From positions 32,039,166-32,103,165 of the forward strand of contig JAJEKV010000003.1 of the NCBI GenBank assembly GCA_021234155.1: DNA of 64,000 nucleotides. Reading direction: 5' to 3'. Source of the stretch: Isoetes taiwanensis (taxonomy: Eukaryota; Streptophyta; Lycopodiopsida; Isoetales; Isoetaceae). A model generated the notes under the pieces. That model was not told where the DNA came from and did not search any database. It saw only the letters and a list, made by a program, of their open reading frames with translations. The position numbers and the translations under genes were made by a program. Every line of letters begins with the position of its first letter. The first letter of the stretch is position 1. This document shows, one piece after another, positions 25,968-38,106 of the stretch.

Positions 25968-26932
25968 TTTTGCCAAATTTTTTCAGACGGATGCACATGT
26001 CTTGGCGTGGATCAGCCTTGAGAGGTTCCTTCTTGAACAAGCTGGGTGAGCTCGGCCTCGGTGACTACTTGCAGCACCGAGTTGTGGCGGCGTCACCCTA
26101 TAGTCGGTGGCGAAGTCTTGCATGACCTCCCTCATGAGCGGCTCAAAGGCGCCTTCCTAATCGGGGAGATTAGTGCTTTGTTGGAAGTGCCTAATCTCCC
26201 GAAAAACTTCGGGCATGCCTTGTGTTAGGCCCATGGTGGACCTTCCTTGGCTTCTCGGTGCGTGGCGTGGCGGCGGCTTGGGCTGGTTCCTTCTTGGTCG
26301 ACCTCCCTCCCGTATCGTTGAGCGTTTTGGCGTGATTACCGGTCGTTATACCTCGTCCAACGGCGGGTATTCTTCATATGCCTTGGCGGCGTCACGTAGA
26401 GTCGGTCTTCCCTCAAAGGTGAGCGATTAAACTCACCCGCCTATACGCTTCTTAACCACCTTAGGTGGCTTGGGCCACTTTGGATAAGGTGGTCTTGCGT
26501 CGGGGTTTGAAGATTCCCCGACGACTTTGGCGTCCTCCTCCCCTTCTTCTTCCTCTTCATCCCTCATAAGCACCTCCTCGTCCATTCCGCAACCTTCTCC
26601 TTGCCCTTCTTCTTGGGTACCGAAGGGCCCGCCTCCTGAGTTTGGTGCTGCTGCTGCTGCTCCACCTGCTCTTCAACCTGCTCTTCCACCTCTGTGTCCG
26701 AGGAAGGCCCAAAGTGGCGGGACTCTCCGATTCTCTGGGTGCCCGCCCGACCGAAGAACCCGGGTCTTCTTTGGCGGAATGTCGTCATTTCATTCTTTGG
26801 AGGAAGCTCCTCTTCCCCTTCTTGGGTCGAAGGTGCTCGGGATCTTCTTCACATGGCGACCTGCTGCTAAATCTTAATCGAGAGTAGGTCGCTCCACTGG
26901 CTTCTTGGCTGTCTGCGCTTGGTTCGAGCCAT
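25968..26932 (-). pseudogene. Histone H3-like ORF in gypsy element A (gag position)
   Basis: The first reading frame after the primer-binding site. It starts at 26932 with MARTK, the invariant N-terminus of histone H3. A long linker follows (acidic runs, Gln-rich [12 protein letters not shown], Pro-rich), then the H3 fold: [13 protein letters not shown] near 26170-26210, [14 protein letters not shown] near 26105-26145, then HAK near 26005. QQST is closer to the H3 sequence QKST than the QQCT of element B. The fold is broken by a stop in the LLIRK stretch and by frameshifts near its end, so this copy as read would not make a full protein. Its partner at 37151-38106 is better preserved. Histone identity rests on both the tail and the fold; the function in the element is unknown. 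Confidence 0.75.
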
Positions 26933-27500
26933 ACTTGGCCGGTCTAGAAAGCGGGTGACGTAAAGGCTGACCAAAAGAGAGAGATGGAGGAAAAGGTTGG
27001 AGGGAAAATGAGGTGTCAAGGATATTTAAAAGGGACGGTCCCTAGGAATTTTCCCTACCATTAATAGGCCTACTTATTAGCCCCCTTATTAATTACACCA
27101 TAGTACCCTTATTATTAATATATATTAAATTTCTAATACACATACTAAAATTCCTATTATACCTTTAAAATTTCAAATTTCCTAAGTGTTTGAAGTGTTA
27201 ATTATGGATTTCGCCATTTTTTTCTTTCGGGTCTCAGATTGGCATGATTCTTTGACCCATTTTAGGTGAAATTTGATGCAGATGCATAATTTTCACTCAA
27301 AATTTACTAGAAGGTAAATTTGACTCATTTATTTCTTCGTCTAACACTTAACCTAATTCGACCCACTACCTAGGAGGAAAAAAAATTTCCCCTATTTTCA
27401 GCGGTTCAATGGTGGAAATGTTTATTTCACACCCCTATAGGCCTGTTAGACTACTTTCATGGTTATGGTCAGTGCTAGTTCTTGGTCAACCAAGAACATC

Positions 27501-27512
27501 GCTCGATACCAT
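27501..27512 (-). promoter_or_regulatory. Primer-binding site, gypsy element A
   Basis: The minus strand reads TGGTATCGAGC next to the LTR. It matches the initiator-Met-type site TGGTATCAGAGC but lacks one base at the CAG. Element B (38673-38684) has the complete motif. Confidence 0.8.
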
Positions 27513-29152
27513 TGTGACGGCTCCCACTGCTAAATATACGGTAGCGTGGTACACTTTCGGCAGAAATCCCCATCCCGGTCCATCAACGCATGGGCCCTCC
27601 GATCTAACCCGCTTTCTCGAGAGAATCCTAGTGCGGGCGGGGGTTCTACGAAGGTGTCTTCGCGCCCTTCCCCTATGGGCTCCTATCACGGTGAAGCATA
27701 AACAACGTCAGAACTAGCAATAACAATACAACATACTACCTCGAAGGGTAGTCCATCACATATCCACAACTGCAAAGAAGATAATCCTAAGCCATAAAAC
27801 ATAAGAGCTCCTACCCATGGCTCCACTCGTGGGAGGGTGACCGGTAGCTAGGCCTCAAGATAGAGCAGACCGAGTCATAACAATGGCGGGGCTGGCTATA
27901 GACAATGGCTAGGGTTGACCACTCCATCCGCCCCTCCTGTGCATACTTTGCAGATGGGCTAAATCAGGCTCTGGCATGACTCTAGCCTTCCGGATACGCA
28001 ATCCCATGGCATCACCCATCGGGACTACTCCAGGTTGCATCTCCCTGGTCCGATGAGGCAGGAAGGGTTGCATCTCCCCTTCCCAGGGTCTAGAGGTTCC
28101 GCGGGCGGCTAGAGAATCGTGGCGACACACGATTCGTACCCGACTTAACCCCCCAAAACGAGAGCCAAGCCAACACTTGCAGCTCTCGAGAGGCAGGGCG
28201 ACACCATTGCCCCAGGAGGTGTCGGACCCATGCTCGGCCCACACGAAGTGACCGACCATAGGCCTAGCCCACTATGGGATCCCCCGAAGCCCCCACTCGG
28301 CAGGGATCCTCCCTCCACATTCCCTCTAGCCCCGTTATGTGGTGCTGAGTCACATCATAGCCTCGATAGCCTGGTGGGCTCCTATGCACAGGCCGCAACT
28401 AATAGGAACTAAGGGATCTACTCTAGGAGCATACTACATATGGCCCTAGGTCTCTACCCCCCTTCCCAATACAAGAAGAGCAAACATGATCAACCAACAT
28501 CACATAATCATCATATCCTAAGAATGATCATAAGAAGAACATCTTAACCTAATCATACAATCTAACTAATGGTTAGGGTTCATTGATTAGGGTTCAAGAT
28601 GTTGAATACGGGTTCTAGGATGGCTCTACTCTAGATACAAGATACTAGCACATCTGGAATGCTAATTCCAGATGAGCTATCACAACTACTACCCTACATA
28701 CCTGCTCCTGATGCTCTCCTCCGGATCCGTGTGCCTCCATGGTCTTGACTCACGTGATGCTGCTCTTGCTTCAAGAGCGAGTCTACCACCTGCGGGCTCT
28801 TTGCACCGCAGTCTATGCCACAACAAGCGATGTTGAAGCGGGGTTCGAGCAGTAGGTGAGTCTCTCGGGTGCTAGGGCTGGAAAGAGGCCTAGGGTTAGG
28901 GTTTCAGCCTATATAAGTTAGGTCCACCTAGGATGCCCGTGGCACCAATCGGGTGAGTCTGTGTGGCGGGTGCCCCAATAGGTTAAGGCCACGTGGATAA
29001 TGGTCTAACCTATGGTTGGCTAAGTTATGAGAATAACTTGGCCATGCCCCTAGTGCCACAATCTATGGTATACAAGGCTATGAAGATAGACTTGTATAGT
29101 GATGGATCGAAATATATCGTATTTATGGCGTATATTCCCCTGGACCGTCACA
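27513..29152 (-). repeat. Gypsy LTR B (shared middle LTR)
   Basis: 1640 bp. Sense start TGTGACGG at 29152 and sense end CACA at 27513. It serves at once as the 5' LTR of element A and the 3' LTR of element B. It differs from LTRs A and C at CTG sites: ggtgctgagtc at 28341, where A and C read ggtctttgagtc. Confidence 0.92.
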
Positions 29153-29165
29153 TTCTCCCCCCCTT
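29153..29165 (-). promoter_or_regulatory. Polypurine tract of gypsy element B
   Basis: Minus strand AAGGGGGGGAGAA immediately before LTR B. Confidence 0.85.
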
Positions 29166-30000
29166 AGGACAATGATGTCCTCAGCATTGCGCTAAGGTGA
29201 CGAACCTACCTTATGCCTGCAAAAACAACAACATGTCATAACCTTTAGTTTACTTTAGTAATCAAGTTTTATTAGTAAAAAGTCAAAATTTAGGCTATAT
29301 TTGTACTTATACAAAATTATATAGCCTTAACACCGTTATTTCTTACGATAATACAAAATACTATTATAAGTGTTATTAGGGTTCATAATCTAAATTATGG
29401 CTCCCCCGTAATGCGCTCCTCGTTGAAGTCCCCCTTCTACTTGCCTGCAAAAGGAGCACATTACGTTAGTTTAGTTAATAATTTGTGGTTTTAGGGGACC
29501 ACCCCCCTTACCTCCTTGAGCCGAACTACTGGCTCAAGGTTGTCCTACTACCTTGCACAAGATCATGGCCCTTTCGGATTTGAGCTTAAGGATCATTTAA
29601 GATGCTCCCATCGCCGCCCATGATCGAGTGCTACCTCGTACACGATCGCCCAGATCGAGTACACCCCAGTGCATCATGCCCCGAGGGTTTCAAGCTAGGG
29701 AACGTCTCACGATCCCATCATCGCGCATGATCACTTTAACCTTCACCATGACCCTCCTACGGCCAGGTGTGCGTCCCCCGCATCGTGGCATAGAGAGCAT
29801 CCGATCGATGTCCCATCATCGCCCACCATGCCTCATTCCTCACTCACATGACCCTAATGGTCATGCGCACCTCTTGGTGCGTGTGGCCTAGAGAATGCCC
29901 TAAAGGCGTATCCCATCGCCGCCCACACGATCCAAGGTTACGGCACATGCACCCTACTAACTAGAATGCATGCGCCGAGGTAAGGCTAACTAACAACATA

Positions 30001-30480
30001 CTAGCTAACCACGGCAAGTCGAAATTCGACCAAGTGGGGGCGACTAAGCCCATCAAACTCCTTCATAAACTCTGGGTATTGCTTCTCCAAATCTTGCTTC
30101 AATACCCATGTCACGTCTTCCACGGGCAAGTGCTTCCACTTGACCAAATATTGGAGGAATTGGGACCACCTAGTCCTCTTGAATGACTTATCAAGAAGCA
30201 ATTCAGGCACAATTTTAACTTCATCCTCCGTCATTTCCAACAAAGTTGGAGTATCCAAACCCTCCTCAGGGTTAGGATCGTGCCTTTTTAATAAACTCAC
30301 ATGGAAGACCTTAAGGTGGGTCAAGAGATCCAACTTGGGGCTTGAGAGCCCACTCTTCTCCAAGATCTTGAGCGGACCGGCCCACCTAGGGCGAGCTTCC
30401 TACAATTGCCGATCACGAAGCTTCCCTTGCTTAACCTTTACTTTAGCCAACTTTATCTGCCACAACAAAACAACTCTCGA
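30001..30480 (-). CDS. Chromovirus integrase C-terminus with chromodomain, element B
   Basis: The open frame 30363-30001 (120 residues) carries the Ty3/gypsy integrase end motif VFHVSLLKRHDP at residues 19-30, then a chromodomain at about 52-98: the VKWKHLPVEDVTW core matches the usual VKWKGYPxxExTW, and QYPEF closes it. Upstream, to about 30480, more integrase C-terminal sequence (WAGPLKILEKSG) follows in a frame interrupted by a stop. Chromodomains steer integration of chromoviruses to histone-marked chromatin. The catalytic integrase core and everything before it in pol are not visible, so this is a remnant tail. The lysine-cage aromatic positions cannot all be assigned. Confidence 0.85.
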
Positions 30481-32499
30481 GGAGTTTTATGTCTATCTGC
30501 TAGACTCTTCAAATATGCCCATGCTGTTGAAGATACTCTCACACTTCTACCAAAAGCTATCGCATATATGTTGTCGTTGTTGAGAAACTTCCACCTTGGG
30601 CACTAAATTATGCCACATAACTATGGTCACACATTGATAACTGTAACTGATCATGGGGAAGACATCTTCGATGACTCTTGCTTTATATTATTGTACGTAA
30701 TTGACCAGGTGGATGTACTCGGCCCATTTGGATTACTTGTTCCAATCATAGCTTCTCAACGTGCTCTCCAAAATTGTGTTGGTGCGGTCCCTTTGCCGAT
30801 TGACTGCAATTGGACAAAAAAATTCTACTCGAAATTTCATCCCCATCCCATCATGGATGTTATCACCCATAATTCTAAGAAACTCAACTATCTGATAGGT
30901 CCCCTAGCTTGCTCAAAGCTGGTGTAGACATTAGTCGTTGGAGTAGCAAGGCGATGATCCATAATTTGTTGAAAAGAATCTGGTATCCTTGGAGTTGCTG
31001 TATGGTCCTTCAAGTGCCCTGCTTTCTTTTATTGAACATATTTTGACTCTGCTCGTCCTTAATGTTGATGCTGACTACCTTCATTAACATTATCCCTCTT
31101 AGTGGACTTGCTGATGTAGATAACATAACGCTCGGTGTCGCATCCCAAGAGCTTGAAGATAATGTTCTTCACATTCTAGAATCTTTCATGTCGCTCATCT
31201 GCCTTGGAGGTTACGAGATTCGAGGATGATTCTTCCAACTCCTGAATTGCTATTGTTGTGTTTGACCTTGTCGATTCTATTCTTCGTCTTGCTGGTTGCA
31301 TGTTGTTGTTATAAGGCTGATGACAATGTTGGGTGCTTTACCGCTTCTAACTGTGCAACTTCTCTTGCTGAGATGAGTTTATGTGCATCCATCTGCAGGG
31401 ACTAATCTTGACTGATCAATTAATAATGCTTTGGTATTTGGTCCCCATGATGCCTCTTCTTGATGGTGTTTGACCTCCAATCTACGAGGTGGAAGATCGA
31501 AGATCATCATGAGCTTTGCGATGGTGTTGCCGAGGTTGATGTAGGCGCTCACGAAGTATTGGGGCTGATGAGGAAGAAATTTGTTGCCCGTCTAAGCCAT
31601 ATGCCTACTCCCGAGGAACCTACCCCTTGCGGCTTGCAATACCTCCTTAGTCAAAGCATGTCCGCTTGGAATCTAGATCGATACTACTATGTCCGTATAT
31701 CTGCGATAGTTGCCCTTCCTGGAGGTGTATCCGGTCTCATCTTTTAGGGCTCTTGATATCATAAGTCGATGAAGTATACTTGTTGGTGGTGTATTTGTGG
31801 CATTAGTCATCGATGTGGGGTCGTTCTTCCTATAGCCTCTCCTTTATTTTTTAGGTGTTCGGGCTTCCCTCGCACACCATCTTGGCCTTTGATTTGTTGA
31901 AGTTTCCTCCATAGTTTGCCCTCTTCTTTCAATTCGTTGATGTTGTCGAAGTCTCTCCAATGTCGAGGGCTCGAGGATCTGTGGACGAAGGTTCTCGACC
32001 TATTTTCTTGCCCTAAGCACAAGGCAATTAATACTACCGCAAGAACAATTATTTACGTTTACTTACTCTACAAACCCTAATTTTTATACCTTTATCCACT
32101 CTACCTCAAATGACCCACTTGGCATATGGCACTCTACTAGGCACTGAGAAAGGTACTTATTTACTATCGTGGGGGTGGTAGAAGGAGATTTATTCACTGA
32201 GTGTACTTGGTGTGCTAAGACTAAATTACTTAAATAGAATGAATTCCTAGATAATTATCTATGATACAAGGCATGGCTGAAGACACTTGATGATAGTGCA
32301 CCTATAACGTGTGTTGGTGTACCCTACCAACGTGTGACAACAATTTCTAAGGCCTTGGCAACTATTTGGGTTTCTATGAAAAGGTTTAATTATACTACCT
32401 ACATGTAGAAAGAAGACACTTAGCAAGATAAGGCGACAAGTAAGCTACTGATGGTCAGTCTTTGTCTCTATCTAGCTTAAGGTTCTTGGTTTCTAAATC

Positions 32500-32995
32500 T
32501 ACTTGGTGCTTGAATGGCACCGAAGGAAGTTTGGCCATCAAGCTGGGTTAAGCCCAAGCTTGAACCACGGTGTCCTTAAGCGAACCCCAAAATAGCGAAG
32601 TCATGAGGCATGGCTATAGCGGCCGACTTACTTGGCATTGCTGCGGGTTAAGCCCAAAGCGAACTAACCGGGTTACCCTCGCAGCATTGGCGGGGCGTGG
32701 TGGGCGTGGTGGTGCCTGGCCGCCGGGTTTGCCAGGCCCGAATCACGGGTAGGCACAGCGCCGTACTCCACCAGGGTTGCCCAGCGAGCAGGTGGCTCTT
32801 GCCCGCACACCGCCCGCTTTGCCAGCCTGCAATAACCCCGGGTTAAGGTTAAGCCAGCAACCAGTAGGAAGGAATACGCCCGTGCAGCATGGCGAAATCG
32901 CCGAGTCGGCCCGGTGAACAAATTGGGTTCGCCCGGCGATTTTCGGGTTCGCTGGCTTAACCCACTTAACCAGCGAACTTGGTTTCGGGAGCCAA
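32500..32995. repeat. GC-rich inverted-motif patch, element B copy
   Basis: Counterpart of 21400-21930 in element A, with the same flanks and the same gggttcgcc / gcgaacc theme. It has diverged most in this patch compared with its AT-rich surroundings. Confidence 0.5.
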
Positions 32996-34079
32996 TAAAG
33001 TGGGCGTAAATCTAAGGCTTGGCCATTAATATTATTTAACATAGTAACAATGCCCAGCGTTGCTGGGCATAAGTTAAGAATATGTATGAAGGAAAACTTG
33101 TTCAGCTCAAATTCCTTGCCATAAAAATGATATAATTAGTCAAATCCATAGAGAAAATCTCATTAGTTGTCATGTATTCTAGTAGTTCAACATTAAGTTG
33201 TGCCTAAGGGCTGTTAAAACCTTTGGGTTTCATTAACTATAAGAATAATAAATGCTAGAACTATAGAAATGCAAAAATTAGTGTGCATCATGGAGGTAGG
33301 TTTTGCTTCTCGTCTAGATTGTTCTTTTTAACATTAAATTATTCTATTTTTGCATCATAAGAGGTCAGTTTTGCTTCTTTTGTGGACTGTTTGGTTTTGC
33401 TTCTTTTGTGATGATTTAGATTCAGCCTGACGATGCTCTATGTGATGGGTTTTAGACATTTTTAGCATAGAAAATTGCCCATTTGGTGGGCATTCCATAT
33501 GTATCATTTGATGATGTGTATATGTGCTTGCATCATTTTTAACATTATGTATATATGGTCGAGAACGTATAAAACTTTTACAATGAGCAAAACTCATATG
33601 TGCAATTTTTGAACTTGAATAGTAGATTAATGTGATTGATTTTAGCTTTGTTAATGTCTTTTCGAATGTGCCAGTAGTTTATTCATGTAGTGCAATACCC
33701 CCATATGTATATGTTAATATTTAACTAAAAAACAATGCAATAGAAGGTTTTTATAGGGAGACATTCAATAAAGCATGTTATTTAAAATATGTTCATAAAT
33801 TTGGTCTTCTCTGCATATACGTCTAATTCATAAGTTTGTAAGTGTTATATTGATCCATAAGGCCTAAGAACAATCCATGTATCCAAGCTGAGCTAAAATG
33901 TTACCTTGATTCATACGGCCTAAGACCAATACACCTACCTGCACTAAAATCCAACCTTCCAAGTTGAAGTTGTGTTATAGAAATCCATGTTGAATTAAGT
34001 GCTATAAAAATCCATGTTTTCAAGTTGAAATTAAGGTTATCGTACTTGCATTTGTTTGGCAAATATATTGGGGTGTTTA

Positions 34080-35660
34080 GAAAGTATGTTCGGGTATGGC
34101 ACTCCTGGTTCAACACAATTAGTCTCATGTTTCAGAACAGCTAATCTTTTGATACTTAAAATAAAATACTCTTGCAATCTCTAGGTACACATAATGTGAC
34201 CAAATGTCCTTGACTCCAGCTTCAACGTAAGGAAATTGTATTCAAATGCCAAGCCATATTTTTGCACGTGAAATATGAGCAAACAATTGAACTTTGTGCA
34301 ACCACACCGACACAAATTTATAAGTGTATTCCCTAAACAATGCGAGCAACTAAGTAGATATGATACCTTCTAGCTAGATTTTTTGCATTACAACAGGCTC
34401 TAAGAATCGTGATTTAGAATTTAATTGGTAAAATACACGCATCAACCATTGTTTTAAAACAATTGGCAAACATCACGAACATATCCACTCAACACATCAC
34501 ATAATCTTGTACTCCATGAGATTGTAGCATGTTCAAACATCTCCAAATTTTGCTCTCAACACTTTCACATTTCATTACACACAACACTTTCACATTTATT
34601 ACACATATTGTTTGGGGGCATTTCGATTGTAGCAATTGTTTGTTGCACAAAGTGCTATAGTCTTAATCTGTGAAGCCCCTTTATAGTAGCCCCTTTATAG
34701 AAAGCCATACTACATCTGAAAATGCCTTGAAAAAAAATAGGAACATACATGATGCTCAATCCAAATCTCTTCCTCATGTGATAAATCCAATTCGATCATC
34801 CTTAAAATGCCCTGTCTTAGCTTAAACCAATTGACTTTCAGTTGACTCAACATTTTTTGAGACCCAAAAAGTCACATGTTTGCAATGAGATCCAACTTGG
34901 GTAGCATTGTTCCAATAGTGGGTACAATCCAGCTCCTCAATCTGTTAACAAAAAGATTCAAAACCTTTAAACTCACCAAAAACGTGTGCTAGAATGCTCC
35001 AAGATAATATTTGTGTGGAAGGTCTAGTTCCAAAATCCTATTATGAGAAAGAATAAACATTTGAAGCCTTTTGAGCCACTACTATCAAACATGTATTGGC
35101 AAAGTACCAAAAAAAAAATGGTGTCATAAATATTGTCATGGTAGAATGGCGATTTTGCCAAAAAATCAGCCGAGGGTGGAAGAGAGAATAACGTTGGACA
35201 AATTTAAAGAGGACATAATTTTGATACACGAGCCATCTTGCTATCAAAGCTGTATTGGCAAAGTCTGAGAACCAAATCTGAATACCTATTTTGCCAAAGT
35301 CTAGATTGGAAGAGAAAAGCTGTTGGACAAATTTAGAGAGGACGGAATGTTGGAAGTTACTCACCATGAAGGAATGGGAATTTGACACTTTGTTGAAAGA
35401 AAGATCGGACACCTGGTGGTTTAGGATTGCCGCATTTTAGATGTGCTTTCGATGATGGTGTTGTTTTTATCCATGCATTATGCAAATTATAACTGGCAAA
35501 TGAAAAGAAGAAAGCGCATAAACAAATAGCTAAGATCATGATAACATGCAAAATACGTTGTAATAACATCCTTGAGATCATACATATTGCTTTTGAAGAT
35601 TTTCTTTGTTTGTTTGTCGGTGCAAAATTATTTTCGATATCGAATGCGATTTCCACGGTG
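34080..35660 (-). pseudogene. Captured leucine-rich-repeat gene piece, element B
   Basis: Same LRR-type sequence as in element A. The frame 35412-35041 includes LSFNK, QQLFSSNLDFGKIGI and repeated FVQ blocks. LRR consensus positions (L..L..SN.L.GKI) are visible, but frames break where the repeats should continue. It includes a short local duplication (cctttatagtagccccttta near 34677-34696) absent from copy A. Confidence 0.5.
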
Positions 35661-36384
35661 ACTTATGCCACAGATCTCTGGCTCATAATTACGCGGAAAA
35701 ATGGTGCGACCCATTAGGTCAGCTCCTTAGCATCAGCTATAGCGGATGACCTCTTTATATAGGTGATTCTCACTACCGGTGTTAAGAGGTTCTACGGATT
35801 TGTAGCTCTAAGAGACAAAAGGTGGAAGCAATCATCAAATTTGTATTACACGGATAGGAAGCGCATCCATATCTGCCGCAAAGCAACAAAGGGAGGTCTG
35901 CCATCATGCATCACCTATAGTAGCAACTACTCCGGTTTAGCCAATGGGCCACTGTAATTTATCCCCATTTTTTGCAAATCTCGACCTCACTAAGGAGCTC
36001 GTTTAAATTCGCATATCTAAGCTCGGGATTCATGTGAATAAATCTTCGATGTCCTTAACACATTCCACGATTGATGTTTCCTTTGCTTTGTCAAGCAAAA
36101 CCCGATAAACATGGCGGTTTGCATTAGTGCAATGGGAACACCTACGAAGCGAGCCGAGGCCGATCAGAGAGATATGGCGCCATAGCTATAGATTATAACC
36201 GAATAACCTGAATTTCGCCTTGCATGCGACTCGTAACAAAGCGAGAATCCACGTTTGATGGCAAAAGGGAGGGACATGAGCAGAGGAGACAAAACCTAAA
36301 TGATCCAAAGAACACGCATCGTGCACGCTGCTGATTCAGGCGGCGACTTCTTGATTCTTGAAAAAGCTCTCTTCAAAAAGCTCA

Positions 36385-36705
36385 CGAAGCATCCCCTAGC
36401 AACCCAAAGATTTTGTCATATTTTCATGCATCTTGCAAGAGCCCTAACATCAGAGCTAAGAACTGACCTGAACCGGCATTCTCACCTGCAATATGGCCAT
36501 GAATCAAAGCCCATGCCTTATGCTTGGCACTGCCGTGCTCTGAAGCATCCCCTAGCAACCCAAAGATTTTGTCATATTTTCATGCATCTTGCAAGAGCCC
36601 TAACATCAGAGCTAAGAACTGACCTGAACCGGTATTTTCACCTACAATATGGCCATGAATCAAAGCCCATGGCTTATGCTTGGCACTGCCGTAGACATCA
36701 ATAGC
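36385..36705. repeat. 156-bp tandem duplication in the gypsy internal region
   Basis: The block beginning gaagcatcccctagcaaccc occurs at 36386 and again at 36542, about 156 bp apart. Element A has the same duplication near 25249 and 25399. On the minus strand the block reads HGSAKHKAWALIHG-type peptide with a stop, of no known family. Confidence 0.8.
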
Positions 36706-36914
36706 AGCTCTGCCGCCCTTTCTAGCACAGAAAAAACAGAGTGAGGAAGCTCGATGGAGAGGATCTGATTCTAAGGCTAAATCTCAGCCGTTGGATTTAA
36801 GGCTGAATCTCAGTCGTTGGATCTAGGGCTGGGTCCAACACTTACACAATAACATTATAATATAGGATTATTAAAGCTTAAATTTAATTAAGAATCCTAA
36901 TTTAAACATAAACG

Positions 36915-37000
36915 ATGCCCGCCCTCAGTGGTTGGCACGGGGGGGTTTGGGGGGGTTCAACCTTGTGGGTGGGAGGTTCGATTCCCGCTACTGTGGGAAT
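36915..37000 (+). repeat. tRNA-like pol III box region, element B
   Basis: An A-box-like ctcagtggttggc at 36924-36936 and a B box ggttcgattcc at 36975-36985 lie about 50 bp apart. This is the tRNA/SINE head arrangement, followed by a T-run (cttttaag) near 37001. No full cloverleaf can be drawn with confidence. Confidence 0.4.
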
Positions 37001-37109
37001 TCTTTTAAGATGAGCTTCAAATAGATTGAAAAGCTAGAATAGAGTGCTGCAAGATACTAGAATGCATGGAAAAGGCTAGGATATGCACTCAGAACTCTTC
37101 ATTGCAATT

Positions 37110-37172
37110 TTGCCAAATTTTCAGACAGATGCAGCAATTTTGCCAAATTTTCAGACAGATGCACATGTCTTC
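37110..37172. repeat. 30-bp tandem duplication at the end of the H3-like ORF
   Basis: The phrase gcaattttgccaaattttca with its cagatg tail occurs twice in direct tandem (about 37102-37131 and 37132-37161). Element A has it once, so the duplication arose after the two copies separated. It lies at the predicted C-terminus of the histone-like protein. Confidence 0.85.
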
Positions 37173-38106
37173 GCGTGGATCGCGCGGATCGCGCAGAGGT
37201 TCCCTTCTTCGAACAACTGGGTGAGCTCAGCCTCAGCGGCTACTTGCAGCACCCGAGTTGTGAGCGACGTCACCCTATAGTCGGTGACGAAGTCTTGCAT
37301 GACCTCCCTCATGAGCCGCTCAAAAGGCGCCTTCCTAATCAGGAGATTAGTGCACTGTTGGAAGTGCCTAATCTCCCGAAAAACTCGGGCATGCCTTGTG
37401 TTCGGCCCATGGTGGACCTTCCTTGGCTTCTCGGGTCGTGGCGGCGGCGGCGGCTTGGGCTGGTTCCTTACTGGTCGACCTCCCTCCCCGTATCGTTGAA
37501 CGTTTTGGCGGCAGTACCAGTCGTTATACCTCGTCCAACGACGGAGGTATTCTTCATATGCCTTGAGGCGGCGTCTGTAGAGTCGGTCTTCCCTCAAGGC
37601 GAACGGTCGCTCACCCGCCTTCTGCTTCTTAACCACCTTAGGTGGCTTGGGCCACTTTGGATAAGGTGGTCTTGCGTCGGGGTTTGAAGATTCCCCGACG
37701 ACTTTGGCGTCCTCCTCCCCTTCTTCTTCCTCTTCATCCTCGCAAGCACCTCCTCGTCCATTCCGCAACCTTCTCCTTGCCCTTCTTCTTGGGTACCGAA
37801 GGGCCCGCCTCCTGAGTTTGGTGCTGCTGCTGCTGCTCCACCTGCTCTTCAACCTGCTCTTCCACCTCTGTGTCCGAGGAAGGCCCAAAGTGGCGGGACT
37901 CTCCGATTCTCTGGGTGCCCGCCGACGAAGAACCCAGTCTTGCTGGGCGGAATGTCGTCATTTATTCTTTGGAGGAAGCTCCTCTTCCCCCTTCTTGGGT
38001 CGAAGGTGCTCGGGATCTTCTTCACATGGCGACTGGCCGCTAAATGCTAATCGAGAGAGTAGGTCGCTCACACGGCTTCTTGTCGCATGCGCTTGGTTCG
38101 AGCCAT
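37151..38106 (-). CDS. Histone H3-like protein encoded by gypsy element B (gag position)
   Basis: The ATG at 38106-38104 opens with MARTKRM, the H3 tail start. That frame soon stops (near 38068), and coding continues in other frames: a Gln-rich stretch within 37961-37734, then a long open frame 37888-37151. The long frame shows an acidic run ([11 protein letters not shown], residues 50-60), a Pro/Lys-rich linker, and the histone fold from about residue 168: [52 protein letters not shown] and HAK. These follow canonical H3 almost position by position, including the cysteine in NLCAI and the ungapped loop 1, unlike CENH3. There is a three-residue insertion before HAK. An H3-type C-terminal helix continues after a one-base shift. 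No gag motif is seen. Whether it is translated is unknown. Confidence 0.85.

Noticed and set aside
36300-36704. Frame with two copies of an ATQRFCHIFMHLARALTS unit
   Set aside because: It is the antisense reading of a 156-bp DNA duplication in the gypsy interior, and the element's sense is the other strand.
37151-38106. Reading the H3-like protein as a CENH3
   Set aside because: Loop 1 has the length of canonical H3, and the tail starts MARTK; CENH3 usually has a longer loop 1 and a different tail.
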